NCBI RefSeq assembly: GCF_025449335.1
Contig: NZ_CP104883.1
Coordinates: forward strand, 736,501 to 800,500
Length of the DNA stretch: 64,000 nt
Origin: Bartonella sp. HY328
GTDB lineage: Bacteria; Pseudomonadota; Alphaproteobacteria; Rhizobiales; Rhizobiaceae
Reading direction: 5' to 3'
A model generated the notes under the pieces. It was not told the origin of the DNA. It worked only from the letters and a program-made list of their open reading frames with translations, and ran no database searches. Both the position numbers and the translations under genes were made by a program. Below, piece after piece: positions 1 to 9,023 of the stretch. The number at the start of each line of letters is the position of its first letter. Position 1 is the stretch's first letter.

Positions 1-1
1 C

Positions 2-2353
2 AAATGGGTAACTCATGCTAAAGAGCATCGGGGTGCGAAGCTTATTGTTGTTGATCCTCGTTTTACCCGCTCGGCATCGGTGGCAGATTATTATGCGCCT
101 ATCCGTCAGGGCAGTGACATTGCATTCTTGCTTGGTGTTATCCGCTACTGCATGGAACATGATAAGGTGCAGTGGGAATATGTGCGCCATTATACCAATG
201 CTGCCTTTATCATCAAAGATACATTTGAGTATAAGGATGGTTTGTTTAGCGGTTATGACGAAGAAAGCCGCAGTTATAATACATCTAGTTGGGCCTATGA
301 AATGGGCGATGATGGCTTTGCAAAAATTGACGAGACATTGCAGCACCCTCGCTGTGTCTGGCAGCTTTTGCGCAAACATGTCGCACAATATACGCCTGAA
401 TTGGTAAACCGCATTTGTGGTACACCAACGGATAAATACCTTAAAATTTGCGAAATGATCGCAGAATGTTCAAGCCCAACCAAAAACATGACTTCCATGT
501 ATGCGCTTGGTTGGACGCAGCATTCTAAAGGCTCGCAAAATATTCGTACCATGGCGATGCTTCAGCTTATCCTTGGCAATATTGGTGTGCGTGGTGGCGG
601 CATGAATGCGTTGCGCGGTCACTCAAATATTCAAGGTCTTACTGATGTTGGCTTGATGTCCAATCTATTGCCGGGCTATATGAATATTCCCAATGAAAAA
701 GAGGTCGATTTAAAGACCTATCTTTCAACCCGCCAGTTTAAACCTTTGCGACCCAATCAGGTAAGCTATTGGAAAAATTACGATAAATTCTTCGTTTCCT
801 TCCAAAAGTCAATGTGGGGCAAAGCTGCAACAAAAGAAAATGATTGGGCCTATGACTATCTGCCAAAGCTAGATATTGCCAATTATGACATTCTAAAAGC
901 TTTTGAAATGATGGATAATGGCCAGATGACCGGCTATTTCTGTCAGGGCTTTAACGCGGTTTTATCATTCCCTAATCGCGCTAAAGTACAGCGTGCTTTG
1001 TCTAAGTTGAAATATTTGGTGGTGATGGATCCGTTAGAAACGGAAACTGCACGTTTTTGGGAAAATCATGGTGATTTTAACAATTACGACCCCAAAGATA
1101 TTCAAACTGAAGTATTCCAATTCCCAACTAGTTGCTTTGCCGAAGATGAAGGCGCAGTGGTGAATTCTGGTCGTTGGTTGCAATGGCATTGGGCAGGCCA
1201 AAATCCTCCTGGTGAAGCAAAGTTTGATACTTGGATTATGGCACAAATTGGCTTGCGCTTGAAAAAGCTCTACCAAGAAGAAGGCGGTGTGTTCCCAGAT
1301 CCTATCGTCAATCTTCATTGGCCCTATGAAGATCCGGAAGATCCGTCACCTCATGAGCTTGCCAAGGAAATGAATGGTTATGTCCTTGAAGACGTTTATG
1401 ATGACAAGGACCCAACCAAGAAGATCCTTGAAAAAGGCAAACAAATTGGAGGTTTTGCGGCACTTCGCAATGATGGTACAACTGCAAGTGGTTGCTGGAT
1501 TTATGCCGGTTCTTATACCGAGGACGGCAATATCATGGCACGGCGCGATAATACCGACTATGACAATGCCGGTCTTTATCAAAAATGGACTTTTGCATGG
1601 CCAGCCAATCGACGTATTATCTATAATCGCGCTTCTGCCGATCTTGATGGTAAGCCTTGGGATAAGGATCGTAAGATTATTGAGTGGGATGGTGAGAAAT
1701 GGGGTGGTTTCGACGTTCCAGATACCACGCCAACTTCTGACCCACGCAGTGTCGGCCCATTCATTATGAATGCCGAAGGTAGTGCGCGGTTATTTTCATT
1801 GGCGGGTTTGCGTGATGGACCATTCCCTGTTCATTATGAGCCATTCGAATCGCCAATGACCAATTTGGTTGCTCCGCATATTCGCGGCAATCCGGTGGCA
1901 CGCATATTTGAGAAAGATTTAGCACAATTGGGAGATCGTTCTGAATTCCCTTATGCGGCAACATCTTATCGCTTGACCGAGCATTTCCATTATTGGACTA
2001 AGAATAATCCAGTCAATGCTGCCTTGCAGCCGCAATTCTTTGTCGAGATTTCAGAAGAATTGGCGGAAGAAAAGAAAATTGAGCGCGGCGGTTGGGTGCG
2101 TGTATGGAATAAACGCGGCAGTGTCTTTGCTAAAGCTTTGGTAACTAAGCGTATCCGTCCACTCAATTGTGATGGTCAAAAGGTTCATGTCATTGGTATT
2201 CCATTGCATTGGGGCTTTGTTGGCGCGGCGAAAAAGGGCTTTGGTCCAAATTCGCTGACACCATTTGTTGGCGATGCCAATTCCAATACACCGGAGTTTA
2301 AGGCATTTCTTGTCAATATCGAGCCATCACGCGCGCCAGTTGATGTAAGTTAA
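2..2353 (+). CDS. fdnG: Formate dehydrogenase, large (alpha) subunit, 5'-truncated by window edge
   Basis: The reading frame is open from base 2, so this is the C-terminal roughly 780 residues of a protein that is about 1,015 residues in E. coli FdnG/FdoG. It is the molybdopterin-bis-guanine-dinucleotide subunit that oxidises formate to CO2 on the periplasmic side and passes electrons to the beta subunit. The visible part starts in the conserved block with GAKLIVVDPRFTR and ADYYAPIR and contains the substrate-channel segment RGGGMNALRGHSNIQG. The catalytic Sec/Cys and the N-terminal 4Fe-4S motif lie upstream of the window, so I cannot tell whether the enzyme uses selenocysteine. It is followed by beta after 11 bases, with a strong AGGAGG-type ribosome site. 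The FdnG/FdoG class is clear; the choice of N or O paralogue is not. Confidence 0.95.
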   Translation, partial: KWVTHAKEHRGAKLIVVDPRFTRSASVADYYAPIRQGSDIAFLLGVIRYCMEHDKVQWEYVRHYTNAAFIIKDTFEYKDGLFSGYDEESRSYNTSSWAYEMGDDGFAKIDETLQHPRCVWQLLRKHVAQYTPELVNRICGTPTDKYLKICEMIAECSSPTKNMTSMYALGWTQHSKGSQNIRTMAMLQLILGNIGVRGGGMNALRGHSNIQGLTDVGLMSNLLPGYMNIPNEKEVDLKTYLSTRQFKPLRPNQVSYWKNYDKFFVSFQKSMWGKAATKENDWAYDYLPKLDIANYDILKAFEMMDNGQMTGYFCQGFNAVLSFPNRAKVQRALSKLKYLVVMDPLETETARFWENHGDFNNYDPKDIQTEVFQFPTSCFAEDEGAVVNSGRWLQWHWAGQNPPGEAKFDTWIMAQIGLRLKKLYQEEGGVFPDPIVNLHWPYEDPEDPSPHELAKEMNGYVLEDVYDDKDPTKKILEKGKQIGGFAALRNDGTTASGCWIYAGSYTEDGNIMARRDNTDYDNAGLYQKWTFAWPANRRIIYNRASADLDGKPWDKDRKIIEWDGEKWGGFDVPDTTPTSDPRSVGPFIMNAEGSARLFSLAGLRDGPFPVHYEPFESPMTNLVAPHIRGNPVARIFEKDLAQLGDRSEFPYAATSYRLTEHFHYWTKNNPVNAALQPQFFVEISEELAEEKKIERGGWVRVWNKRGSVFAKALVTKRIRPLNCDGQKVHVIGIPLHWGFVGAAKKGFGPNSLTPFVGDANSNTPEFKAFLVNIEPSRAPVDVS

Positions 2354-2364
2354 GGAGGAAGTAA

Positions 2365-3309
2365 ATGGTCAATATTAATCCTCCCAGCGAGGGACAGATA
2401 AAACCTAAATTTGGTCCTGATGATTACATAAAGGCTTCGGCATCAAGCTTGCCGGAGCCTAGCCGAAAGCTTGAAGAAATTGCAAAACTCATTGACGTGT
2501 CACGCTGCATTGGCTGTAAAGCCTGCCAATCAGCCTGTACAGAATGGAATGAGTTAACGCCGCCAATTGAAGAAAATGTCGGGTCGTACCAAAATCCTCA
2601 TGATCTTTCGCCTGATGCTTTCACTTTGATGCGCTTTTCGGAGTGGATTAATCCAGAAACCGATCAATTCGAGTGGCTTATCCGCAAGGATGGTTGCATG
2701 CATTGCTCAGAGCCCGGTTGTCTTGCGGCTTGCCCGTCACCCGGTGCTATTGTACAATATTCAAATGGTGTCGTTGATTTCGTCCATGATAAGTGCATTG
2801 GCTGTGGCTATTGCGTTAAAGGCTGTCCATTTAATATTCCGCGCATTTCAAAAGTTGACCATAAGGCTTATAAATGCACTCTTTGCTCTGATCGTTTGGC
2901 TGTTGGTCAAGCACCTGCTTGTGCCAAATCTTGTCCAACTGAAGCCATTATGTTTGGTAGCAAGGGCGATATGAAAGCCCATGCGCAAGATCGAATTAAG
3001 GATTTGAATTCGCGTGGTTATGATAAGGCTGGCCTTTATGACCCGCAAGGCGTTGGTGGTACTCATGTGATGTATATTTTGCATCATAATGATCAACCCC
3101 ATATTTATGCTAACTTGCCCGATGAGCCAAAAATATCGCCGATTGTTAAAACATGGAAAGGCATTTCCAAATATGTTGGTATTAGCGCGATTACAGGGGC
3201 TATTGTTGCAACTGCCGCCCATGCTTTGATGTTTGGTGCAAGCCGCGTTAAGAAAAAGGAAGAGATCGAGGCTAAAGAAGCCTTGAAGGAGGCCGAAGAT
3301 GAAGCATAA
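2365..3309 (+). CDS. fdnH: Formate dehydrogenase, iron-sulfur (beta) subunit
   Basis: 314 residues, close to the E. coli FdnH/FdoH length. It carries electrons from the alpha subunit through four 4Fe-4S clusters to the cytochrome b subunit. Sixteen cysteines are in the expected four groups: C48/51/54/58, C111/114/119/123, C144/147/150/154 and C171/174/186/190. A single hydrophobic helix near residues 265-288, followed by a basic KKKEE-rich tail, matches the C-terminal membrane anchor of the family. The start at 2365 is backed by AAGGAGGAAG just upstream. The 3' end overlaps the gamma gene by 11 bases, indicating translational coupling. Confidence 0.96.
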   Translation: MVNINPPSEGQIKPKFGPDDYIKASASSLPEPSRKLEEIAKLIDVSRCIGCKACQSACTEWNELTPPIEENVGSYQNPHDLSPDAFTLMRFSEWINPETDQFEWLIRKDGCMHCSEPGCLAACPSPGAIVQYSNGVVDFVHDKCIGCGYCVKGCPFNIPRISKVDHKAYKCTLCSDRLAVGQAPACAKSCPTEAIMFGSKGDMKAHAQDRIKDLNSRGYDKAGLYDPQGVGGTHVMYILHHNDQPHIYANLPDEPKISPIVKTWKGISKYVGISAITGAIVATAAHALMFGASRVKKKEEIEAKEALKEAEDEA

Positions 3310-4009
3310 ATATTACGAAAAAGGCGATATCGTCACTGATGGTGAACCGGTTATTGTAAACCGCTATACCGTTGGTGCGCGGATTAATCATTGGATCGCT
3401 GCTGGTTCAATGATTTTACTTGCTTTAACTGGCCTTGCTATGTATTGGCCACCTTTGTTTTTTATTGCCCATCTTTTTGGCGGTGGTCAGGTCATACGCG
3501 CCATTCATCCCTTTATTGGCGTTGTGATGGTTTTGAGTTTCGCTGGCTTATTTTTCCGTTTTTGGCGTTTAAACATTTGGGAAAATTCCGATTTAAAATG
3601 GGCTATGCAGGTCCATGATGTTCTTGGCAATAATGAAGAAAATTTACCGGAAATTGGCAAATATAATTTTGGCCAGAAATGTATTTTCTGGGCAATGTCG
3701 ATGGGTTTGATTATTCTTATCGTTTCGGGCTTTATGGTTTGGCAAGCCTATTTTGCGCAATATTTTAGCATTGAATTGCAGCGCTATGCCTTGCTTGCTC
3801 ACTCGCTGATGGCAGTTATTATTATCGCAATCTGGATTTTCCACATGTATGCGGTTTACTGGATTCGTGGGTCATTAGGTGCAATGATAAAGGGTAAGGT
3901 AACTGGCGGTTTTGCTTGGCAACACCACCGTAAATGGTACCGTGCTATTATTGCCAATAAAGATCTTATTAAGGAGCCTGAAGAGCAAAACAAAACGACA
4001 AAGAAGTAA
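3299..4009 (+). CDS. fdnI: Formate dehydrogenase, cytochrome b556 (gamma) subunit
   Basis: 236 residues with four membrane helices, the quinone-reducing diheme subunit of formate dehydrogenase. His31, His70, His168 and His182 have exactly the spacing (39, 98, 14) of the four heme ligands that I recall for E. coli FdnI (18, 57, 155, 169), which strongly supports the call. The start at 3299 lies inside the end of the beta gene, preceded by GAAGGAGGC. No fdhE or fdhD follows; the operon ends at a hairpin immediately downstream. Electrons from formate would enter the quinone pool here. Confidence 0.95.
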   Translation: MKHKYYEKGDIVTDGEPVIVNRYTVGARINHWIAAGSMILLALTGLAMYWPPLFFIAHLFGGGQVIRAIHPFIGVVMVLSFAGLFFRFWRLNIWENSDLKWAMQVHDVLGNNEENLPEIGKYNFGQKCIFWAMSMGLIILIVSGFMVWQAYFAQYFSIELQRYALLAHSLMAVIIIAIWIFHMYAVYWIRGSLGAMIKGKVTGGFAWQHHRKWYRAIIANKDLIKEPEEQNKTTKK

Positions 4010-4016
4010 GATAATT

Positions 4017-4053
4017 TAAAGCACTTTACCTCGCTTAGAGTTAAAGTGCTTTA
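4017..4053 (+). terminator. Hairpin terminator after formate dehydrogenase operon
   Basis: A perfect 12-bp stem (TAAAGCACTTTA at 4017-4028 pairing with 4042-4053) starts 8 bases after the stop codon of the gamma gene. The stem is AT-rich and the following T-run is short, so it could also be an RNA-stabilising hairpin. Confidence 0.6.
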
Positions 4054-4113
4054 ATCCTTTATAAAGTGGGTTTTCCAAAATTAAGCTTTATATGTTTTGA
4101 TAGAATAGCAGTA

Positions 4114-4502
4114 TTAAAACATGCTAGAAATATAGTACATCACTCTAACATCATAAATATTAGGGTCTAAGGGCCCATCTAATGTTTCACCAGCTAAAAA
4201 ATTGGTAAATGACATGAATGAAAATTGATGGTAGCAATCATCATTGGCTTTGGCCAAGAAATAAGCATCTATTTCAAAGGAATAGAGAATTGGGTCTTTG
4301 TTAAGATATAATTCACGAACCTTTTTGTAGCATTGCTCTAAATCTTCATCCTTTTGCATCAAAATATGAATGACGATTCACTAAAATCATAATGTAATTC
4401 TAAATTTGATTTTTTCCATAGATCACCATTAAACCGTGATAATTCTTGCCTTAGGTCATCAACAGGTTTAAGCAATTTTTTAATAATAATATTATCATTC
4501 AT
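4114..4502 (-). pseudogene. Small hypothetical gene split in two overlapping frames (possible frameshift)
   Basis: Two short minus-strand frames abut. The upstream one starts at ATG 4502 (or further up) and stops with TGA at 4361-4359. The second starts with ATG at 4359, sharing the sequence TGATG with that stop, and runs to 4114. The first would give about 47 residues and the second about 82. Both are acidic and rich in aromatic residues, and together they look like one globular protein of about 130 residues. Either they are translationally coupled or a single-base change broke one gene. I do not recognise the family. The region is AT-rich and lies between two conserved genes, as expected for an accessory insertion. 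Confidence 0.4.
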
Positions 4503-4575
4503 CAGCAAGCTCTTTATTTGCCATTTAGAAGAGGGTTTGGGCAAAATTTAATGCGGCAATGATTGCAAATTATCG

Positions 4576-5175
4576 CTATTTAACCGCACCAACAAGCAAA
4601 TCTTCTGGTTGTTCGATTGATACCCACTGACCTGTATTTTGGGTTGATTGGCGTTTAAGATAAAGATATTCAGTATCTTTCCAATTCAAAACCTTATCGC
4701 GTAAATTATCTAAAATAAAATCACCACGGTCAGTTCGAATGGTGAGAACTGAATGGCCTTCACCATCAGGCTTACGTACAACGGTGATAAGTAGGCTTGA
4801 TAGGGGGATGCCGCGTTGGTGTAGCTCACGGCGCTTCAAAAGCACATAATCTTCGCAATCACCTGCATCAACAGGATAAGCCCAATATTCTTCCTTGCCG
4901 TAAAGTTCCATGTCTGTCGCTGGACGGATGCGGGTATTGACGTCATAATTGACAAATAAAATATTATCCCAAATTTCTTGGGTCAGTTTGATGGCAACAG
5001 GATTGCGGTCTTTTTGATTGCACTCTTTCGGCAATCTTTGGCAAAATTCATAATGGCCAATCGGTTGAGATGTAATGAAACCAGTTTTCATGAATGGGCT
5101 ACTGGCAAGCGCAAGGCTACCTGATGTGAGGCAAAAGCTAGTGGCAAGCAGAGCAATTTGGCAGATTTTACGCAT
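4576..5175 (-). CDS. Bacterial transglutaminase-like cysteine proteinase (BTLCP, DUF920)
   Basis: 199 residues with a signal peptide (about residues 1-24, cleavage near ALA-SS). The catalytic triad of the BTLCP family is visible: Cys107 in DAGDCEDY, His141 in GEGHSVL and Asp156 in FILDNL. It is predicted to be a periplasmic cysteine peptidase or peptidase-like protein; related proteins in proteobacteria are tied to c-di-GMP-controlled proteolysis (LapG-like), but no LapD partner lies in this window. It is transcribed alone, away from argJ. The family call is firm; the substrate is unknown. Confidence 0.85.
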   Translation of the reverse strand: MRKICQIALLATSFCLTSGSLALASSPFMKTGFITSQPIGHYEFCQRLPKECNQKDRNPVAIKLTQEIWDNILFVNYDVNTRIRPATDMELYGKEEYWAYPVDAGDCEDYVLLKRRELHQRGIPLSSLLITVVRKPDGEGHSVLTIRTDRGDFILDNLRDKVLNWKDTEYLYLKRQSTQNTGQWVSIEQPEDLLVGAVK

Positions 5176-5777
5176 TACAACTTAACCTGTATTAAAATTC
5201 AAATCACTTCAACAAGACCATTTGGCAATAAGACCACTTTGTAACAGTGGATTTTAGTCTTTATGGCATGTCTTTGGCGAATTATTAACAAAAGGTTAAC
5301 ACTGCTTAAGGGGGGACTGTCAATGACACAAAAGCCACAATTGCATAATTATTAAAAAATGGTTAATAAATAAAAATACTTAAAATCAATAGGTTGGTTG
5401 GTTTAACAATAATTGTTACAGTTTTAATCAAGAGTTGTTGAACAGAATATAAGCATCATCCACACCTTAAATTTTATCAAGGTGGTTGGGTTTGGTATAC
5501 ATATTAGTAAATATGCATATTTTGCGTTTTTCATCGGTTTATTTGTTAACGCAAAGCGGCGCTTCATATAAAATAATAAGAGAGTGGTATAGGTGGGCTT
5601 TCAAGGCGATTCTTACTGATAAAATTTCTGGAAAAAGGCCTTAAATAAAAGTGTTTGTGCAGTAATTTTTGGTTTAAAAATTTCTTCACTTTCGTATAAA
5701 ATGCTCTACACTTGCTTTGCTATTTCGCCTATCATTTTTGTTTTACGGTTTTAAGTCTTTAAAAGGAAAGCTATATT
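5176..5777. other. 602-bp divergent intergenic region between BTLCP gene and argJ
   Basis: No credible reading frame. It is very AT-rich and must hold the promoters of both flanking genes. Two perfect inverted repeats stand out: a 7+1+7 repeat TAACAATAATTGTTA at 5404-5418 and a 14-bp palindrome AAATATGCATATTT at 5509-5522. Either could bind a dimeric regulator. I found no RNA gene or repeat element. Confidence 0.5.
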
Positions 5778-7016
5778 ATGACAGCTATTTCGCCTCTTGC
5801 GCCACAATCCTATCCTGATATGCCAAGCCTAAAGGGCGTGCGCATGGCAACAGCACAGGCTGGCATTAAATATAAAAACCGTACTGATTTATTATTTCTC
5901 GTTTTTGATCAACCTGCTGATGTTGCAGGTGTGTTTACGCGTTCGCGGTGCCCTTCAGCAACGGTCGATCATTGCCGCGCTTCGCTAGACCACGGTAAAG
6001 CAAAAGCTGTTGTGGTTAATTCTGGTAATGCCAATGCATTTACAGGCAAAAAGGGCAAGGTCACCACTACAAAAACGGCAGAAGCAGCAGCAGCTATTTT
6101 ATCATGCCGTGAGGATGAAATTTATCTTGCATCTACGGGTGTTATTGGCGAGCCATTGGATGCAAGCCGTATTACCAATGTTTTGGATGGCATGGTTGAA
6201 ACAATGCGCGAAGATTATTGGCTTGATGCAGCGCGCGCCATTATGACAACTGACACATTTCCCAAAGTAGCAACGCGTAGTTTTGAGATTGATGGCGTTA
6301 AGCTCACCATTAATGGCATGGCAAAAGGCGCTGGTATGATTGCGCCTGATATGGCAACCATGTTGTCTTTTGTTGTAACTGATGCGCCAATTGAAAGCAT
6401 ATTATTACAAAAAGCATTGAGCATTGGCACCGAAATTAGTTTTAACTCAATTACCGTTGATAGCGATACATCAACATCTGATACTTTGCTGCTATTTGCA
6501 ACTGGTACGGCTTTGGAACAAGGCGTCAAGCCAATAAGCGATGAAGCTGATCCGCGTTTTGCTGTGTTTAAAGCAGCCCTTAATGATGTTTTGCAAGATC
6601 TTGCTGTGCAAGTGGCAAGCGATGGCGAAGGGGCAAGAAAGCTTATAAAAATTAATGTGCGTGGAGCCATGGATAATAAAGCTGCCAAAAAAATTGCTAT
6701 GTCGATTGCTAATTCGCCATTGGTCAAAACAGCTGTTGCCGGCGAAGACGCCAATTGGGGACGGGTGGTTATGGCCGTTGGTAAAGCAGGGGAAGAAGCA
6801 GATCGTGACCGGTTAGCAATTTGGTTTGGTGATATTCGCGTGGCAGTTGATGGCGAACGTGACCCCGATTATAGTGAAGAAGCAACATCAAATTATATGA
6901 AAAATAGCGAAGTCATGATTGGCGTTGATATTGGCCTTGGTAATGGTGAGGCAACGGTTTGGACTTGTGATTTAACTAAGGAATATGTGGCAATCAATGG
7001 CGACTACCGTAGCTAA
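5778..7016 (+). CDS. argJ: Bifunctional ornithine acetyltransferase / N-acetylglutamate synthase ArgJ
   Basis: 412 residues, the usual ArgJ length. It transfers the acetyl group from N-acetylornithine to glutamate (and, in bifunctional forms, from acetyl-CoA to glutamate) in arginine synthesis. The autocleavage signature KGAGMIAPDMATML is present, with Thr194 as the new N-terminal nucleophile after cleavage at Ala193-Thr194. The start at 5778 has AAAGGAAAG upstream. The 3' end overlaps the following GNAT gene, and mutT comes next, an arrangement typical of Brucella and rhizobia. ArgB, which acts in the same pathway, is encoded elsewhere in this window (61790). Confidence 0.97.
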   Translation: MTAISPLAPQSYPDMPSLKGVRMATAQAGIKYKNRTDLLFLVFDQPADVAGVFTRSRCPSATVDHCRASLDHGKAKAVVVNSGNANAFTGKKGKVTTTKTAEAAAAILSCREDEIYLASTGVIGEPLDASRITNVLDGMVETMREDYWLDAARAIMTTDTFPKVATRSFEIDGVKLTINGMAKGAGMIAPDMATMLSFVVTDAPIESILLQKALSIGTEISFNSITVDSDTSTSDTLLLFATGTALEQGVKPISDEADPRFAVFKAALNDVLQDLAVQVASDGEGARKLIKINVRGAMDNKAAKKIAMSIANSPLVKTAVAGEDANWGRVVMAVGKAGEEADRDRLAIWFGDIRVAVDGERDPDYSEEATSNYMKNSEVMIGVDIGLGNGEATVWTCDLTKEYVAINGDYRS

Positions 7017-7806
7017 TCTTATCCAACAGCTTGAAAATAGCTATTATCGCAGTTGGGTTGCTGAAACAACTTATTATGATGGTGATTGGCTGGTGCGTAA
7101 AACGCCAGACAGCCCGTTTAAACGCCTAAATAATGTGACGCCGCTTAATATGGCTGATGATCATGATATTGAGCAGCGAGTGCTTGCCCATTGTGGAAGC
7201 CATCTAGAAAAGCCTTTGGCCATACGGCTCATTCCATTAAGTGCACCAAAAATTTTAAATTATGTCGAGCGCCACCAGTGGAAAGTTTTGGCAAGTGTTG
7301 GCGTTTATGTGTTGGATTTAAAGGGCAGGGATGTGCTTGCAACCTTTGACGATTGCCCAATTGCTGATCTTAACCTATTTGCTGAAAGTGTTACAATTGG
7401 CAATATGTCGATAGAACTTGTTGACCCACAGCTTTACGCTGAAATTTCGATTGCTCATCATCAAGCTAAACCAAGCGAAGTTAAGCCGCTAAATCAACTG
7501 GTGCAGCGCTGTGAAGCAAAATCATATCCACTTATTTTTAAAATAAATGGCCAGATTTTTGCTAATATATTTTTGGTGGACGACAATGGCATAATCGGAA
7601 TGTTTGACTTTGCACTTGCCCCCAATATGCGTGGGCAAGGGTTGGGGCGACAAAGTTTTAATGCTGTTTTGGAATATTTACGGCTTTTTGATACTATTCG
7701 CTTTGTTTGGCTGCAAATTGAAAGCACAAATGCAACAGCTTTGCATCTTTATCAAAGCTTTGGTTTTAAAAAAATCTATGCTTATGATTACTATATAGTC
7801 GATTAA
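6985..7806 (+). CDS. GNAT-family N-acetyltransferase
   Basis: 273 residues at most; an alternative ATG at 6997 would remove four. Both starts lie inside the end of argJ (overlap 20-32 bases), so translation is probably coupled. The C-terminal half carries the GNAT acetyl-CoA loop MRGQGLGRQ (near residue 212) and the later NATALHLYQSFGF block that packs against the cofactor. The N-terminal half is less conserved. The target molecule is unknown. Its fixed position between argJ and mutT in Brucella-like genomes suggests a conserved housekeeping or repair-related role, but that is inference. Confidence 0.85.
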   Translation: MWQSMATTVANLIQQLENSYYRSWVAETTYYDGDWLVRKTPDSPFKRLNNVTPLNMADDHDIEQRVLAHCGSHLEKPLAIRLIPLSAPKILNYVERHQWKVLASVGVYVLDLKGRDVLATFDDCPIADLNLFAESVTIGNMSIELVDPQLYAEISIAHHQAKPSEVKPLNQLVQRCEAKSYPLIFKINGQIFANIFLVDDNGIIGMFDFALAPNMRGQGLGRQSFNAVLEYLRLFDTIRFVWLQIESTNATALHLYQSFGFKKIYAYDYYIVD

Positions 7807-7851
7807 ATATTTAAAAGTGAAATCCCACATCATTGTGATATTGGAAATTAT

Positions 7852-8256
7852 ATGAAAAAATTATTATTGGTTGTCGCTTGCGCACTTATTGATGCTGATA
7901 ATCGTATTTTATTGGCACAGCGTCCAGAAGGTAAAAACCTTGCAGGGCTTTGGGAATTTCCAGGTGGAAAGGTTGAGCAGGGCGAGGAGCCAGAAGCAGC
8001 TCTCATCCGCGAGCTTCATGAAGAACTTGGTATTACCACCAAGATTGATTGCTTAGCGCCATTAAGTTTTGCAAGCCACACCTATGATGATTTTCATTTA
8101 TTGATGCCACTCTATATTTGTCGGCGTTTTGAGGGGATTGCGAGCGGACGCGAGGGGCAAGCGTTAAAATGGGTGCGGGCGGATAAGTTACAAGATTATC
8201 CTATGCCGCCAGCAGACCTGCCACTTATTCCAGTTTTGCGTGATCTTTTGGGATAA
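7852..8256 (+). CDS. mutT: Nudix hydrolase, 8-oxo-dGTP diphosphatase (MutT)
   Basis: 134 residues. The complete Nudix box (pattern GX5EX7REUXEEXGU) spans residues 39-61: Gly39, Glu45, Arg53-Glu54, Glu57-Glu58, Gly60. The N-terminal strand with LAQRPEGKNLAGLWEFPGGK is typical of MutT, which removes oxidised 8-oxo-dGTP from the nucleotide pool. It is the last gene of the argJ-GNAT-mutT run. The start ATG at 7852 follows GGAAATT, a modest ribosome site. Confidence 0.93.
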   Translation: MKKLLLVVACALIDADNRILLAQRPEGKNLAGLWEFPGGKVEQGEEPEAALIRELHEELGITTKIDCLAPLSFASHTYDDFHLLMPLYICRRFEGIASGREGQALKWVRADKLQDYPMPPADLPLIPVLRDLLG

Positions 8257-8431
8257 CTATTTGGATTGAGCTGGGCGGCGCATGAATTTGGTTCGTTGCA
8301 ATGGGTAGACCATTTGCGTTTTCAAAACTCTATTGTGTGTCCATCACTGATTTACCAATATAATGGTGCGGATCAAGATTAACCTTTGCGCAAAATAGGC
8401 ATGTGACCTATTAGAGCGATAGGCTGTGTCA

Positions 8432-8880
8432 TTATTCGTCTTTACCAAAAAAAGATATTTCAAAGCCTAACTCTAAATTCATTTCCGCCAAAAGCGCCAT
8501 GTGCTCGGGCCAAATCATTGGGCCGCCATCTCCATATTTTGACCACCAGATGCCTTTAACATACATTTGAATTTTTTCATCTCTTTGCAAATGTAGTAAA
8601 TAATTTTTTGATGGTTTTAACTCATTTAATAACCAATCTAAATGCCTTCTTATGTCTAAAGAATTTACAAAATTTTCACTGCTCAATTCCCATAAAGAGT
8701 TTTCATGTGTTTTTTTATGCCTCTCGATGTTATCCAAATATCGCCCTTTTGGAATGATCGTTTCGGTTGAATATTCATTCCTTGGGTTATATCTAATACT
8801 AAAAAGTCATTCGGATATATTAACAAAGAAACATAACAATTTTCACAAGTCGCATAATCATCATCAAATTGGTTTGACAT
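8432..8880 (-). pseudogene. DUF4279-type gene broken by a frameshift
   Basis: Two overlapping minus-strand frames together make one DUF4279-like protein. The N-terminal part (ATG 8880 onward) reads CYVSLLIYPNDFLVLDIT and then PKRSFQKGD before drifting into a frame that stops at 8683. The C-terminal part, in a frame open from a TTG at 8737 to 8432, reads SLWELSSE, then RRHLDWLLNELKP, then ELGFEISFF. In intact relatives these blocks are continuous, so the two frames need to be joined near 8735-8740. A one-base insertion or deletion is the simplest explanation (genuine mutation or sequencing error). The molecular function of DUF4279 proteins is unknown. It is divergent from the Sel1 gene at 9024. 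Confidence 0.6.
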
Positions 8881-9023
8881 ATAACTATTTCGTATATTCA
8901 TCAAATATAGTTCTCCAAATTTCTTATTCGGCCTATTGTTGATAAGTAAAACTTGTTTTACCTTTTGCTGGAATTTTTTTAAACTTAGCACATAGATACA
9001 ATTTAGATTAATAGGAGGTGTCA

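Noticed and set aside
15..407. Plus-strand frame overlapping the start of the formate dehydrogenase gene
   Set aside because: It is an out-of-frame shadow; the real frame, open from base 2, has clear FdnG motifs.
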